A stretch of 64,000 nt of DNA, from positions 62,001-126,000 of the forward strand of contig CALKLO010000031.1 in NCBI GenBank assembly GCA_937991945.1, read 5' to 3'. The notes under the pieces were generated by a model. It did no database searches. It was not told where the DNA came from and worked only from the letters and a program-made list of their open reading frames with translations. The DNA comes from an uncultured Granulosicoccus sp. Its GTDB lineage: Bacteria > Pseudomonadota > Gammaproteobacteria > Granulosicoccales > Granulosicoccaceae. Positions 18,037 to 26,945 of the stretch are shown here, one piece after another; the stretch's first letter is position 1, and the number at the start of each line of letters is the position of its first letter. Position numbers and translations under genes: made by a program.

Positions 18037-18483
18037 CTATTCTGGACGCGGTTGCGTTTCAGTGTACGAACGAATAGCCCACATCGCTTCCTGACTTAGA
18101 ATGGCATCAAACGGTGGCATTTTATAGGCACCATTTTGACTGTAGCCTTTTCTAACTCGTTCCATGAACCACTCGTCACCGAATTCGCCATCCTCTAGCA
18201 TGCGCAGATCTGGCGCTATGCCGCCAGAGATTGCCTCGAGACCATGACAACGGGCGCAATTGGAATTATAGGCGGAAGCGCCTATCTCACGCGCCAACTC
18301 ATATTGCTCACCCCCTTTGAGGCGGTACGGGTTTTCTAACGCAAAGTCTTCAGGCAATGCTTCAAGCCCTTCAGTATCAACGGCCTGGGGTTGAACATCG
18401 CCGTGAGTTAGACCCACTTCCACCCAAGCAAACTGTATGGCAACAAAAGACAATGCCGCCGCAGCAATCACGCGATTTTTCAT
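18037..18483 (-). CDS. pedF: Cytochrome c-550 (PedF-like)
   Basis: A 148-residue periplasmic c-type cytochrome from the ATG at 18483; the frame continues upstream into the divergent ABC gene but only this start gives a signal peptide (KNRVIAAAALSFVAIQFAW). Heme attachment is CARCH (C76, C79, H80), and the axial Met is probably M122 (YKMPPFD). The flanking LEDGEFGDEWFMERVRKGYSQNG and MWAIRSYTETQ are typical of the cytochrome c-550 that accepts electrons from PQQ-dependent alcohol dehydrogenases (PedF/ExaB class). It sits 32 nt upstream of the accessory operon on the same strand and 79 nt from the divergent pedB-like gene. Confidence 0.88.
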   Translation of the reverse strand: MKNRVIAAAALSFVAIQFAWVEVGLTHGDVQPQAVDTEGLEALPEDFALENPYRLKGGEQYELAREIGASAYNSNCARCHGLEAISGGIAPDLRMLEDGEFGDEWFMERVRKGYSQNGAYKMPPFDAILSQEAMWAIRSYTETQPRPE

Positions 18484-18562
18484 GAATGGTTGAAACCCAA
18501 TTATTGATGATTTCGACAGAATAGCGCAAACCGTGGTCTGCTCAACATGGTACTTTCGAGCT

Positions 18563-19351
18563 ATGAGCACGCCTAACTCAACGGCCATGACACAATCGTC
18601 ACAAGCAACATCAAAGCAGCCCTCGACGTCTCCACTCGCTCTTGATTTGCGAAACGTCAATTTCCGCTATGCGAAAAAAGACGCTCTAATCGATGTATCC
18701 CTATGCATAAAGCCGGGTGAAAGCGTCATTTTATTGGGCCCGAATGGTGCGGGGAAAACGACGCTATTTTCTCTCATATGCGGATTGTTTGCTCCCGACT
18801 CAGGCTCCGTTCATATTGATGGGAAGTCTCGGCTCAAAGAGGCTGCAGCATTAGCTCCATTAGGCATAGTGTTTCAATCTCAAACGTTAGATCTAGATTT
18901 AAGCGTGTATCAAAACCTAAGCTATTTTTGCTCGTTGCATGGCATAAATACCAAAACTGCCAAAACTCGAATAGAAGCCGGGCTAGAGCGTATGGACTTA
19001 GCCTCCCGAAAGAACGACAAAGTCCGAGCGCTAAACGGCGGCCACCGGCGACGCGTAGAAATCATCCGAGCGACGCTACACCAGCCCAGCATTTTACTAC
19101 TCGATGAACCCACCGTAGGGCTTGATATACCCACAAGAGCGGAGTTGATTCAGCGCATACATGAATTACCTCAGACCCAAGGCTGTGCAATTCTATGGGC
19201 AACGCACCTCATCGACGAAATACACGACAGCGATAGAGTCGTGATACTGCACCAAGGAAAACTACAACGCGACGGCCATGCTAAAACGTTACTCAACGAG
19301 GCAGACGTGAGCGACTTTTCAATGCTGCTTAAACAGGTCATGGACGCATGA
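18563..19351 (+). CDS. pedB: ABC transporter ATP-binding protein, PQQ-alcohol-oxidation system (PedB-like)
   Basis: A 262-residue ATPase from the ATG at 18563; a GTG at 18533 and an ATG at 18587 are other possible starts. Walker A is GPNGAGKT, Walker B is ILLLDEP, and the signature motif is an unusual LNGGHRRR in place of LSGGQ. That altered signature is characteristic of the ATPases linked to PQQ-dependent alcohol oxidation. In Pseudomonas putida the homologous PedA1A2BC set supports growth with the lanthanide enzyme at low lanthanum, and the lut genes of Methylobacterium are related. It overlaps the permease gene (ATGA). The binding-protein partners are at 49.9-52.2 kb. Confidence 0.87.
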   Translation: MSTPNSTAMTQSSQATSKQPSTSPLALDLRNVNFRYAKKDALIDVSLCIKPGESVILLGPNGAGKTTLFSLICGLFAPDSGSVHIDGKSRLKEAAALAPLGIVFQSQTLDLDLSVYQNLSYFCSLHGINTKTAKTRIEAGLERMDLASRKNDKVRALNGGHRRRVEIIRATLHQPSILLLDEPTVGLDIPTRAELIQRIHELPQTQGCAILWATHLIDEIHDSDRVVILHQGKLQRDGHAKTLLNEADVSDFSMLLKQVMDA

Positions 19352-20148
19352 GTCGTTACCTCTATGCTATGACAGGCATTGTACTTAGAGAGCTCCTTCG
19401 CTTTGTACATCAGCGCGAACGTTTTATAGCAGCGCTTGTTCGCCCTCTACTTTGGCTTGTAGTTTTTGCTGCAGGGTTTAGAGCGGCCCTTGGCTTATCC
19501 ATTATTCCGCCGTACCAAACATATATTACGTATGAGGTTTATATCGTACCGGGGCTGATCGGCATGATTCAATTGTTTAACGGCATGCAGTCATCCTTGT
19601 CCATGGTTTACGATCAAGAAATGGGCTCCATGCGCGTTCTGCTGACCGCACCCTTAGCACGTTGGTACTTATTGCTATGTAAATTGGTTGCCGGGGTAAT
19701 AGTGTCGTTACTACAAATTGCCGCCTTCCTTATTACCGCACGAATTGCGGGTATTGAGTTCGCCTACGAAGGCACTCTCTTGGCGCTACCCATAATGATT
19801 TTAACGGGAATCATGCTTGGCGCTTTGGGCCTTCTCATCGCATCCGTTGTTAAGCAGCTTGAAAATTTTGCAGGGGTCATGAACTTTGTCATATTCCCTA
19901 TGTTCTTTATGTCTTCAGCGCTCTACCCTATTTGGAAAATGCGCGAATCTAGCGACTGGTTAGCCATAGTGTGCGAGTTTAATCCCTTCACTCATGCCGT
20001 AGAAATTATTCGGTTTGCCTTCTATGGGCAAATCAATATGCTCTCACTGACCGTTGTTATTGCTTGCACGCTTGGTTTTTTCTCTATTGCGTGCTGGTCC
20101 TATAACCCGGCGCGACGGTTCCGAGCAGGCCGTACGTCGGGAACCTAA
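19348..20148 (+). CDS. pedC: ABC-2-type permease, PQQ-alcohol-oxidation system (PedC-like)
   Basis: A 266-residue inner-membrane protein with six hydrophobic segments. The ABC-2 features seen are the N-terminal GIVLRELLRFVHQRERFIAALVRPLLW, the central GMQSSLSMVYDQEMGSMRVLLTAPL loop, and the C-terminal FVIFPMFFMSSALYPIW then FNPFTHAVEIIRFAFYG. It is translationally coupled to the ATPase by an ATGA overlap. ABC-2 permeases mostly export, yet this subgroup is associated with alcohol or lanthanide use; direction and cargo are unproven. It is convergent with pobA. Confidence 0.87.
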   Translation: MSRYLYAMTGIVLRELLRFVHQRERFIAALVRPLLWLVVFAAGFRAALGLSIIPPYQTYITYEVYIVPGLIGMIQLFNGMQSSLSMVYDQEMGSMRVLLTAPLARWYLLLCKLVAGVIVSLLQIAAFLITARIAGIEFAYEGTLLALPIMILTGIMLGALGLLIASVVKQLENFAGVMNFVIFPMFFMSSALYPIWKMRESSDWLAIVCEFNPFTHAVEIIRFAFYGQINMLSLTVVIACTLGFFSIACWSYNPARRFRAGRTSGT

Positions 20149-20174
20149 GCTGCGGCCATTGCTGGTGCCACGAA

Positions 20175-21344
20175 CTAGAAAGGCAACCCAACGTAGTTTT
20201 CAGCCAAGTCTCGACGGGCTGTTTCTGAGCGTGCCAAATGACTTAACGATGCCTTACGCATTTGCGCAGAAAACGAATCCTCCCCATCAAACTGATGAAG
20301 CATGGTCGTCATCTGCCAACTAAATCTCATCGCCTTCCAGATACGCGCTAACGCTTGCTCTGAATACCCATCCAATGGAGCACGTTGATCTTGTTTAACT
20401 GCTGTGATTAACGCTTGATGCAAATAATACACATCGGAAACAGCAAGGTTCAATCCCTTTGCGCCTGTGGGCGGCACTATATGCGTAGCATCACCAACCA
20501 AAAATAAATTACCCCAACGAAGTGGCTCACTAACAAAGGATCGCAACGGTGCAATTGATTTTTCAATGGACGCACCCGTAACAAGACTTTCCGCTGTTTC
20601 ACTCGGTACACGACGCTTTAGCTCTGCCCAAAAACGCTCATCACTCCATTGATCTACTGAGTCACTCAGTGGAACTTGTAAATAGTAGCGACTCAAATTT
20701 TCATTACGCATGGAACACAATGCAAACCCGTGTGATGAGTTTGCATAAATAAGCTCTTCATTGGCAGGTGGCGTACGAGAGAGAATACCCAGCCAACCAA
20801 ATGGATAAACGCGTTCGAATTCAGTCCTTGCTTCAACAGGAATAGTGTTACGACTCACGCCGTGAAAACCATCGCAACCCACAACATAAGAACAGTCAAT
20901 GCGCTTTCGCTCACCGTGCACGGTGTACTCAACAAATGATGTTTTTTGATCAAGATCTTGTATGACGACATCTTCAACTTCATGAATGATAGACGTGCCC
21001 ATTTCATCTTGAGCTTTGTATAAATCTGCAGTGACTTCTGTTTGCCCGTACACCATGACGCGCTTGCCTGTCAGTTCATAGAAATTAATATGAACCATTA
21101 GCTCGTCATCACTAAGGTAGCAGCCATCGTGCGGTAAACCTTCTTTGTCCAGACGAGCTGCCACGCCAGCTTCACGCAATAAACCCACTGTTCCCGCTTC
21201 CAACACCCCTGCTCGGATGCGCGCAAGCACGCGTTCTCGGCTCGTGCGCTCTAACACAACCGTTGCTACACCTGCCCGATTCAGTAATTGAGATAGCAAT
21301 AGCCCAGACGGGCCTCCGCCAATAATCAGCACTTCAGTTTTCAT
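20175..21344 (-). CDS. pobA: 4-hydroxybenzoate 3-monooxygenase
   Basis: A 389-residue flavin monooxygenase, the usual PobA length, converting 4-hydroxybenzoate plus NADPH and oxygen to protocatechuate. FAD motifs: GGGPSG at 9-14, ERTSRERVLARIRAGVLEAG at about 33-52 (a PobA-specific segment including the Arg residues that contact cofactor and substrate), and the C-terminal GDATHIVPPTGAKGLNLAVSD. YSQ..-like substrate loop residues are represented by SRYYLQVPLSD near 200-215. It diverges from its AraC-type activator with a 95-nt gap, the classical pobA-pobR arrangement. Confidence 0.96.
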   Translation of the reverse strand: MKTEVLIIGGGPSGLLLSQLLNRAGVATVVLERTSRERVLARIRAGVLEAGTVGLLREAGVAARLDKEGLPHDGCYLSDDELMVHINFYELTGKRVMVYGQTEVTADLYKAQDEMGTSIIHEVEDVVIQDLDQKTSFVEYTVHGERKRIDCSYVVGCDGFHGVSRNTIPVEARTEFERVYPFGWLGILSRTPPANEELIYANSSHGFALCSMRNENLSRYYLQVPLSDSVDQWSDERFWAELKRRVPSETAESLVTGASIEKSIAPLRSFVSEPLRWGNLFLVGDATHIVPPTGAKGLNLAVSDVYYLHQALITAVKQDQRAPLDGYSEQALARIWKAMRFSWQMTTMLHQFDGEDSFSAQMRKASLSHLARSETARRDLAENYVGLPF

Positions 21345-21439
21345 CTGTCGACACTTAACTGGTAGTAATGAGACAAGAATAGTGGCTTTGAGTGTTAATT
21401 TACATAGACTCCATCAGCATTTACTGGTATTTATCGTGC

Positions 21440-22297
21440 ATGAGCATAACGAGCAACATTCCTGTATTCGAGCTATTTGGCGAAACCTCTGGATTCCCAG
21501 ATGTCTTGCATTGCGAACGGATCAGGGACAGAGCATCCGAGCATGGGTGGATAATTTCCCCGCACAGACATAGCCGCATGTCTCAGCTTTTCCTTATTGA
21601 AAAGGGTGAGGCCGATGCATTGTTAGACACACAAGCATTAACATTCAAAGCCGACACCTTTCTCTACATACCGCCTCATTGCGTGCATAGTTTCTCATTC
21701 GCCGCAGACACGGAAGGCTATGTGCTGACCTTCCCTGTAGACATCATAAAGAGCCTCGGCCCCGTCTCTCAAGACGCTATACAAAGCCTCAGCAATGTCA
21801 TAGAAGGTAGAACTAGCCAGGCCTTAAAAGATCTCATTCATTTGTTCGCTCAACGCTATAACCACAAAGGCGTATTTCGTTCACAAGTAACGATTGGACT
21901 GGCTCATGCCACGCTAGCAATCGTTGCAGAAGTGGGTCATGAGCCGCAATCAAACTCAACCGACAACAAGCGCGGCCATATTCAACAGCTGGATAGTTTA
22001 ATTGCAGAGCATCTGGCACGAGGCTGGGGGGCCGGTGATTATGCACAGGCTTTATCCATTAGCACGGGGCACTTGAGTCGGATATGCAGAGCATCGCAAG
22101 GTGTTAGTGCATCCACCTATATTGAATCAGCCACTATGAACGAAGCCGCAAGATTGCTCGCATTTACGCAAATGTCTGTAGCCGATGTTGGCTATAAACT
22201 CGGCTTTGCCGATCCCAGCTATTTTTCTCGACGCTTCAAAACGGTTAGAGCTCAGACGCCTTCTCAGTACCGACTTCAATTTTTAGACAACGCATAA
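21440..22297 (+). CDS. pobR: AraC-family activator of pobA (PobR)
   Basis: A 285-residue regulator from the ATG at 21440; an upstream GTG at 21392 would run into the divergent promoter. The N-terminal cupin domain (HGWIISPHRHSRMSQLFLIEKG, then FLYIPPHCVHSF) would bind 4-hydroxybenzoate. The C-terminal part, residues about 190-282, holds two helix-turn-helix motifs (YAQALSISTGHLSRICRA, and VADVGYKLGFADPSYFSRRFK). The VFELFGETSGFPDVLHCERI start is typical of AraC-type PobR. It is adjacent and divergent to pobA, whose expression it most likely switches on. Confidence 0.9.
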   Translation: MSITSNIPVFELFGETSGFPDVLHCERIRDRASEHGWIISPHRHSRMSQLFLIEKGEADALLDTQALTFKADTFLYIPPHCVHSFSFAADTEGYVLTFPVDIIKSLGPVSQDAIQSLSNVIEGRTSQALKDLIHLFAQRYNHKGVFRSQVTIGLAHATLAIVAEVGHEPQSNSTDNKRGHIQQLDSLIAEHLARGWGAGDYAQALSISTGHLSRICRASQGVSASTYIESATMNEAARLLAFTQMSVADVGYKLGFADPSYFSRRFKTVRAQTPSQYRLQFLDNA

Positions 22298-22316
22298 AAA
22301 CTAGGGCCATAAAACC

Positions 22317-23117
22317 ATGACAGCTTTGGATAAAACAGTGGGTATTGTGGGTGGCTCAGGCAGGTTGGGACATGCAATTTCAATGGCTGTACTCCAACAT
22401 AGTGGCATTGATCAAGCACGCTACTGGGTCGCCAATCGTAGCGGTAACAGAGCTGGATTTGAAACCTACAAGACAGTTAATGTAACGACTAACAATCAAA
22501 CCTTAGCCGATGCTTGCGATGTCATTATCCTTTGTGTTCCCCCAAGCCAATTCTCGAGCTTGTCCATAAATGCTTCAGGTAAATTGCTCATATCAGTAAT
22601 AGCCGGCGTCACGATCGAACACATCAAAGCTGCAACATCTGCCGAACATGTTGTGCGCGCAATGAGTAGCCCTGCCGCCGCCGAAGCATTGGCTTACTCA
22701 CCTTGGTTTGCTAGTGATGAGGTTACGAGTACTGAGCGTACTCTTGTATCAACCCTATTAAACGCTTGTGGCACCAGTGATGAGCTTGACGTTGAACAAC
22801 ACATTGAGCTTTTCACTGCAATGACAGGCCCTGTGCCTGGGTTTGTGGCCTTCTTTGCTCAGTGTATGAGTGACTTTGCCATCACCAACGGTGTCAGTGA
22901 AGAGATTTCCAATAGAGCTACTCAACAGCTGTTCTTAGGTGCCGCTACCCTCATGGCTAATGGGAATGCCGCAGCAAAGGATCACGTGCAGGCAATGATT
23001 GATTACGACGGCACTACGGCTGCAGGTTTAAAAAACCTAAAGCAATCGTCTATGACTAAGGATATTGCCAACGGGCTTATGGCTGCCGTGGAAAAGACTC
23101 GCGAAATAGCAAGCTAA
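22317..23117 (+). CDS. ProC-like pyrroline-5-carboxylate reductase-family protein
   Basis: A 266-residue NAD(P)-binding protein. The Rossmann motif is unusual for ProC (GIVGGSGRLGHAIS rather than GxGxMG), followed by DVIILCVPPSQF and LISVIAGVTIEHIK; the C-terminal half carries the dimerisation domain with EHIELFTAMTGPVPGFVAFF and the conserved region ATQQLFLGAATL then GTTAAGLKNLKQ, matching ProC's PGGTTIAGL. It is 19 nt downstream of pobR and on the same strand. It may be a ProC paralogue acting on another imino or keto substrate rather than the housekeeping proline enzyme; that is inference from the divergent N-terminus and setting. Confidence 0.8.
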   Translation: MTALDKTVGIVGGSGRLGHAISMAVLQHSGIDQARYWVANRSGNRAGFETYKTVNVTTNNQTLADACDVIILCVPPSQFSSLSINASGKLLISVIAGVTIEHIKAATSAEHVVRAMSSPAAAEALAYSPWFASDEVTSTERTLVSTLLNACGTSDELDVEQHIELFTAMTGPVPGFVAFFAQCMSDFAITNGVSEEISNRATQQLFLGAATLMANGNAAAKDHVQAMIDYDGTTAAGLKNLKQSSMTKDIANGLMAAVEKTREIAS

Positions 23118-23133
23118 CAACTACTACATACCA

Positions 23134-23901
23134 TTAACGAGGCGCCATACGAATTGCACCGTCTAATCGAATGACCTCGCCATTAAGCATGGAGTTATCA
23201 ATGATATGACAAACCGTGCTGGCATATTCTTCAGGCTTACCCAGTCGAGACGGAAAGGGTACTTGTGCGGCAAGCGACTCTTGCACCTCCTCCGGCATAC
23301 CTGCAAGTAGAGGTGTTAGAAACAGCCCCGGTGCAACCGCACAAACGCGTATGCCTTTGTCAGCCAGATCACGCGCCATAGGCAACGTCATACCCACAAT
23401 ACCGCCCTTAGAACTCGAATACGCCACCTGACCTACTTGACCATCATAGGCTGCAACCGAAGCCGTATTGATTATCACGCCTCGTATACCGTCATCGTCT
23501 AATGGCTCAGCTGCCACCATTCGCGCTGCGGCCTGACTTGCACAATTAAAAGTGCCTAACAAATTCACCTGAATGACTTTGGCGAACATGGCAGCATCGT
23601 GAGGTAGGCCTCTGGATACCGTTTTAGCCGCAGGACCAATACCTGCGCAATTGACCATGACACGAGGCGTACCCATCTGGCTCTCAACCTGATCCATAGC
23701 CGCGCTAATGCTAGCGGGGTCTGATACATCAACGTGGAAGAAGGAAGCACCTAACGTTGCTGCAGCTGACTCGCCGAGCTCTTGATTCACATCAAAAATA
23801 GCGACCTTCATGCCCCGCACCACAAGCGCGTGCGCGGTAGCATTGCCTAGTCCTGATGCGCCCCCAGAGACGATAGCGACCTGATCAATCCAATTATTCA
23901 T
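23134..23901 (-). CDS. Short-chain dehydrogenase/reductase
   Basis: A 255-residue classical SDR from the ATG at 23901 (TTGAG lies upstream; the TTG at 23913 is less likely). Cofactor motif [15 protein letters not shown], an acidic residue after strand 2 (IFDVNQ) pointing to NAD, NCAGIGP, the catalytic Ser region ([15 protein letters not shown]) and YSSSKGG with the catalytic Tyr and Lys. Overall it resembles the type II 3-hydroxyacyl-CoA dehydrogenase (HSD17B10) group. It is convergent with the ProC-like gene. It may serve ring-cleavage or acyl-CoA metabolism with pcaF, but the substrate is not visible. Confidence 0.88.
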   Translation of the reverse strand: MNNWIDQVAIVSGGASGLGNATAHALVVRGMKVAIFDVNQELGESAAATLGASFFHVDVSDPASISAAMDQVESQMGTPRVMVNCAGIGPAAKTVSRGLPHDAAMFAKVIQVNLLGTFNCASQAAARMVAAEPLDDDGIRGVIINTASVAAYDGQVGQVAYSSSKGGIVGMTLPMARDLADKGIRVCAVAPGLFLTPLLAGMPEEVQESLAAQVPFPSRLGKPEEYASTVCHIIDNSMLNGEVIRLDGAIRMAPR

Positions 23902-24189
23902 ATATTTTCTCAACCTTTAGCTAATCAACAGCTCGTTGTTCATCGCACGCCTACAAGGCGCAGCCTTTTCATGTTTAAGGCACAGATTAACAGTGGGGCA
24001 AGCAGAAATATACTTAAAATCAGAAGGCTAGTCGGGGATTACACACACCCTATGACGAACCCTAGGCACAGCGCTAACAGTGTCAGCTGGAGCGTAGAAA
24101 AACATCGAATAGACTAGTAGCTACGCGCAAGAGACCATTATCAGATTGATCGTTGCGCGCAGAGACACTGTCAACACACGATTACGTCA
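23902..24189. other. 288-nt intergenic stretch with a short inverted repeat
   Basis: No convincing gene. A perfect 7-bp inverted repeat CGCGCAA/TTGCGCG lies at 24124-24159 with a 22-nt loop, just beyond the YceI stop; it could be a weak terminator for that gene. The SDR promoter must lie within the first 150 nt. Confidence 0.4.
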
Positions 24190-24786
24190 TTAACTTGCAG
24201 AGTCAACGAATACGAGTGAAAACGACACGGGTACAGTGGTGGGTATATGCAAAAGCTTAGCAAGTTCGGCTAACTTGCCAATGCCTGCGACGAGATCATA
24301 GCCTGCTGCATCCAACATAATGGGCTGCGTCGCGCTGACAGTCACATCACCGTCGGCGTTAGAAATCAAAACCGGCACGGTTAGCGTTTGCTCTTTACCG
24401 TGCAATGACAAGCTGATTTCCAAATCCATCATTGAAGTACCACTACTCATCACCGACGTAGGCACGTTAGCGGTTATGGTTGCATTGGGGTATTTGTCAA
24501 CCTCAAATAAGAACTTAGCCATGCGCTCATTACGAATAGGGATGTTCGTTTCAATCGTCTCTAAAGGCACGCTCACCGTCGCAGCGCCGTTTGCATCCAC
24601 AGAACCCGTTAGTCCACTGAACGTGTGACGTTCACTAATGCTGGCACTAGCACCTGCAAGCACTTTATAAGTAATGATAGAAAGCGACGAGCGCTCTGAG
24701 TCTACTATGAGCTCAGCGGAGGCCGCATTCGCTACAAGCATTGATGCCGCTAATAACGACGTTGACAGTAATTTTCGAATAAACAC
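24190..24786 (-). CDS. YceI-family periplasmic protein
   Basis: A 198-residue exported lipocalin-like protein. I chose the GTG at 24786 because AGGAG lies 10 nt upstream and the following residues form a signal peptide (IRKLLSTSLLAASMLVANAASA); the frame runs further upstream into pcaF without a better start. The mature part has the YceI pattern: ELIVDSERSSLSIITYKV, HTFSGLTGSVDANGAATVSVPLETIETN, and a C-terminal VPVSFSLVF. YceI proteins bind isoprenoid or fatty amide ligands in an elongated barrel; the ligand here is unknown. Downstream of pcaF on the same strand. Confidence 0.85.
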   Translation of the reverse strand: MFIRKLLSTSLLAASMLVANAASAELIVDSERSSLSIITYKVLAGASASISERHTFSGLTGSVDANGAATVSVPLETIETNIPIRNERMAKFLFEVDKYPNATITANVPTSVMSSGTSMMDLEISLSLHGKEQTLTVPVLISNADGDVTVSATQPIMLDAAGYDLVAGIGKLAELAKLLHIPTTVPVSFSLVFVDSAS

Positions 24787-24874
24787 GTGGTGAGTTCTCC
24801 TATTGAAGGCACCGGAACCGGTGCTTAGCAAGGAGAACACCTGTGAATAGGATTTTATTCCATGGGTTGTATCG

Positions 24875-26077
24875 CTAAACCGCCTCAATAGCCAAGGCAA
24901 TACCCTGTCCTACGCCAATACACATAGTTGACAGTGCACGCTTGCCACCTGACAGTTTCAGCTCTAATGCAGCCGTACCCACAATACGAGCACCGGACAT
25001 ACCCAGTGGATGCCCCAACGCTATGGCACCACCGTTAGGATTAACTCGAGCATCATCGTCATCGATTCCTAAGTTGCGTAAAGTTGCCAGCCCCTGTGAT
25101 GCAAACGCTTCATTGAGCTCTATAACGTCAAAGTCTTTTACGGTAAGTCCCAATCGGTGCAATAGTTTTTGGGATGCGGGCGCTGGACCAAAACCCATAA
25201 TACGTGGAGCTACCCCAGCGGTTGCGCCGCCAAGCACTCGCGCAATAGGCGTCAAACCGTGTTTTGCCGCAGCATCAGCACTGGCCAAAATTAATGCAGC
25301 AGCGCCATCATTAACGCCTGATGCATTTCCAGCGGTAATGGTTCCACCGGACCTAAACGGAGTACGTAAGCCGCCTAATGCTTCCAAGGTGGTTGATCGT
25401 GGGTGTTCATCTAGCGATATCAACTTAGCATCGCCCTTGCGCTGTGGAATACTGACTGACACGATTTCCTGAGCCAGCCTGCCATTAGCCTGAGCCGCCG
25501 ACGCTTTTTCTTGAGAACGCAATGCGAAAGCGTCTTGATCTTGTCGACTAATATTAAAATCTTCTGCGACGTTTTCAGCCGTCTCCGGCATGCTGTCCAC
25601 ACCGTATTGCTTTTCTAACACAGGGTTAATAAAGCGCCAACCGATTGTGGTGTCGTATATCTCTGCATTACGTGAAAACGCAGCCGTTGCCTTTGGCATA
25701 ACAAACGGGGCTCGCGACATACTTTCAACACCTGCGGCAACCACGAGCTCTTGCTCTCCCGACTTTATGGCTCTTGCCGCAGTCATGATTGCATCCATTC
25801 CTGATCCACATAAGCGGTTTACTGTCATTGCAGGTACGCTCTGCGGATAACCCGCCAACAATGTGCTCATACGCGCAACGTTACGATTATCTTCACCAGC
25901 CTGATTCGCACAACCAAATATCACTTCATCGATAGCATCAAGATCTAAGCTTGGGTTACGCGCTGCTAGCTCTTTAAGAGGAATAGCACCCAAATCATCG
26001 GGACGAACTGATGACAAAGCCCCACCAAATCGACCAATTGGCGTACGAATATAATCACAAATAAAAACGTCAGTCAT
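24875..26077 (-). CDS. pcaF: 3-oxoadipyl-CoA thiolase
   Basis: A 400-residue thiolase, cleaving beta-ketoadipyl-CoA with CoA to succinyl-CoA and acetyl-CoA, the last step of the beta-ketoadipate pathway. Catalytic Cys at 90 (NRLCGSGMDA), the conserved His in GGAIALGHPLGMSGARI and the second Cys in STMCIGVGQGIA are present. The CANQAGEDNRNVARM stretch and start FICDYIRTPIGRFGG are the typical PcaF/PaaJ sequence, which separates it from acetoacetyl-CoA thiolases. It lies 52 nt downstream of pcaD on the same strand. The CoA transferase pcaIJ, pcaB, pcaC and pcaGH are not in the window. Confidence 0.93.
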   Translation of the reverse strand: MTDVFICDYIRTPIGRFGGALSSVRPDDLGAIPLKELAARNPSLDLDAIDEVIFGCANQAGEDNRNVARMSTLLAGYPQSVPAMTVNRLCGSGMDAIMTAARAIKSGEQELVVAAGVESMSRAPFVMPKATAAFSRNAEIYDTTIGWRFINPVLEKQYGVDSMPETAENVAEDFNISRQDQDAFALRSQEKASAAQANGRLAQEIVSVSIPQRKGDAKLISLDEHPRSTTLEALGGLRTPFRSGGTITAGNASGVNDGAAALILASADAAAKHGLTPIARVLGGATAGVAPRIMGFGPAPASQKLLHRLGLTVKDFDVIELNEAFASQGLATLRNLGIDDDDARVNPNGGAIALGHPLGMSGARIVGTAALELKLSGGKRALSTMCIGVGQGIALAIEAV

Positions 26078-26129
26078 GCTGCTAGCTCCGGCATTATTCT
26101 TTCTACTATTCGATTGTCACGATTGATGG

Positions 26130-26912
26130 TCATGCCGTTTTTTCCAAGAAACTCTTGATGTGCGTGGCGGTTGATGCCGCTTGTTCAACGCACGGTAGGT
26201 GCCCAGCATTTTCAATAATATGAAACTCTGCCTGACACAACTGCGCAGTTTGCTTAACCACGTCAGGAGTGGTTGCTCCATCGAACTCACCCACTAATGC
26301 CATGATAGGTATTGTTAGTGCCGCGCTTGACACTCTCATGTCGGCGTCTGCAATAGCAGCACACACACCTAAATAGCCATCTAGTGGAGTACGCACCAGC
26401 ATATTCTGCCAGGGCGACAACCTAGCAGCATCACTGCGCATAGGCTCTGCAAACCAACGGTCCATGATGGATTCAGCGTGGCTTTGCAAACCAGCGCTGC
26501 GAACAGCCGCAATACGAGCCGCCCACATGTCACCCGTACCAATCTTTGCTGCCGTATCCATCAAGACTAACGCACTAACAAGGCCCGGCCGCTTAGCGGC
26601 AACGCCTTGCCCGATAAGCCCACCGACCGATAAGCCTACGAACGTAATATCTTCAAGCACTAATGCATCAACAATACACAGTGCATCGTCTACCAAGGAG
26701 TCCATTGTGTAGGGCCCCGTTGGGCAGTCTGACAAACCATGCCCACGTTTGTCATAACGAACGACGCGCAGATCTGTAGCTAGCTCATTCAGAAGTGGGT
26801 CCCAGACTCGTAAATCAGTACCCAATGAATTACTAAACATAATAACCCGGCCATCGCGTGGACCTTCATCGCGAACATGCAGCGTTACACCGTTATTCTG
26901 AACAACACGCAT
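26130..26912 (-). CDS. pcaD: 3-oxoadipate enol-lactonase
   Basis: A 260-residue alpha/beta hydrolase opening beta-ketoadipate enol-lactone to beta-ketoadipate. The ATG at 26912 (MRVVQNNGVTLHV) fits the family start; an in-frame ATG at 26930 adds six residues. Features: FSNSLGTDLRVWDPLL oxyanion-side motif, RYDKRGHGLSD, nucleophile Ser in VGLSVGGLIGQG, and the C-terminal His in NAGHLPCVEQ. The order P450-pcaD-pcaF on one strand suggests a single operon feeding protocatechuate products towards central metabolism together with pobA. Confidence 0.92.
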   Translation of the reverse strand: MRVVQNNGVTLHVRDEGPRDGRVIMFSNSLGTDLRVWDPLLNELATDLRVVRYDKRGHGLSDCPTGPYTMDSLVDDALCIVDALVLEDITFVGLSVGGLIGQGVAAKRPGLVSALVLMDTAAKIGTGDMWAARIAAVRSAGLQSHAESIMDRWFAEPMRSDAARLSPWQNMLVRTPLDGYLGVCAAIADADMRVSSAALTIPIMALVGEFDGATTPDVVKQTAQLCQAEFHIIENAGHLPCVEQAASTATHIKSFLEKTA

Positions 26913-26945
26913 AGCGTTTTCCGTACACATATATTTTATTGATTA

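Noticed and set aside
18533-18660. N-terminal extensions of the cytochrome c and PedB-like frames that overlap each other
   Set aside because: Both longer frames would put coding sequence on opposite strands over the same bases; the internal ATGs at 18483 and 18563 give a signal peptide and a normal ATPase start.
24942-25472. A 176-codon plus-strand ORF opposite pcaF
   Set aside because: Shadow of pcaF: Ser/Pro/Ala-rich, no domain, and fully overlapped by a thiolase with all catalytic residues.
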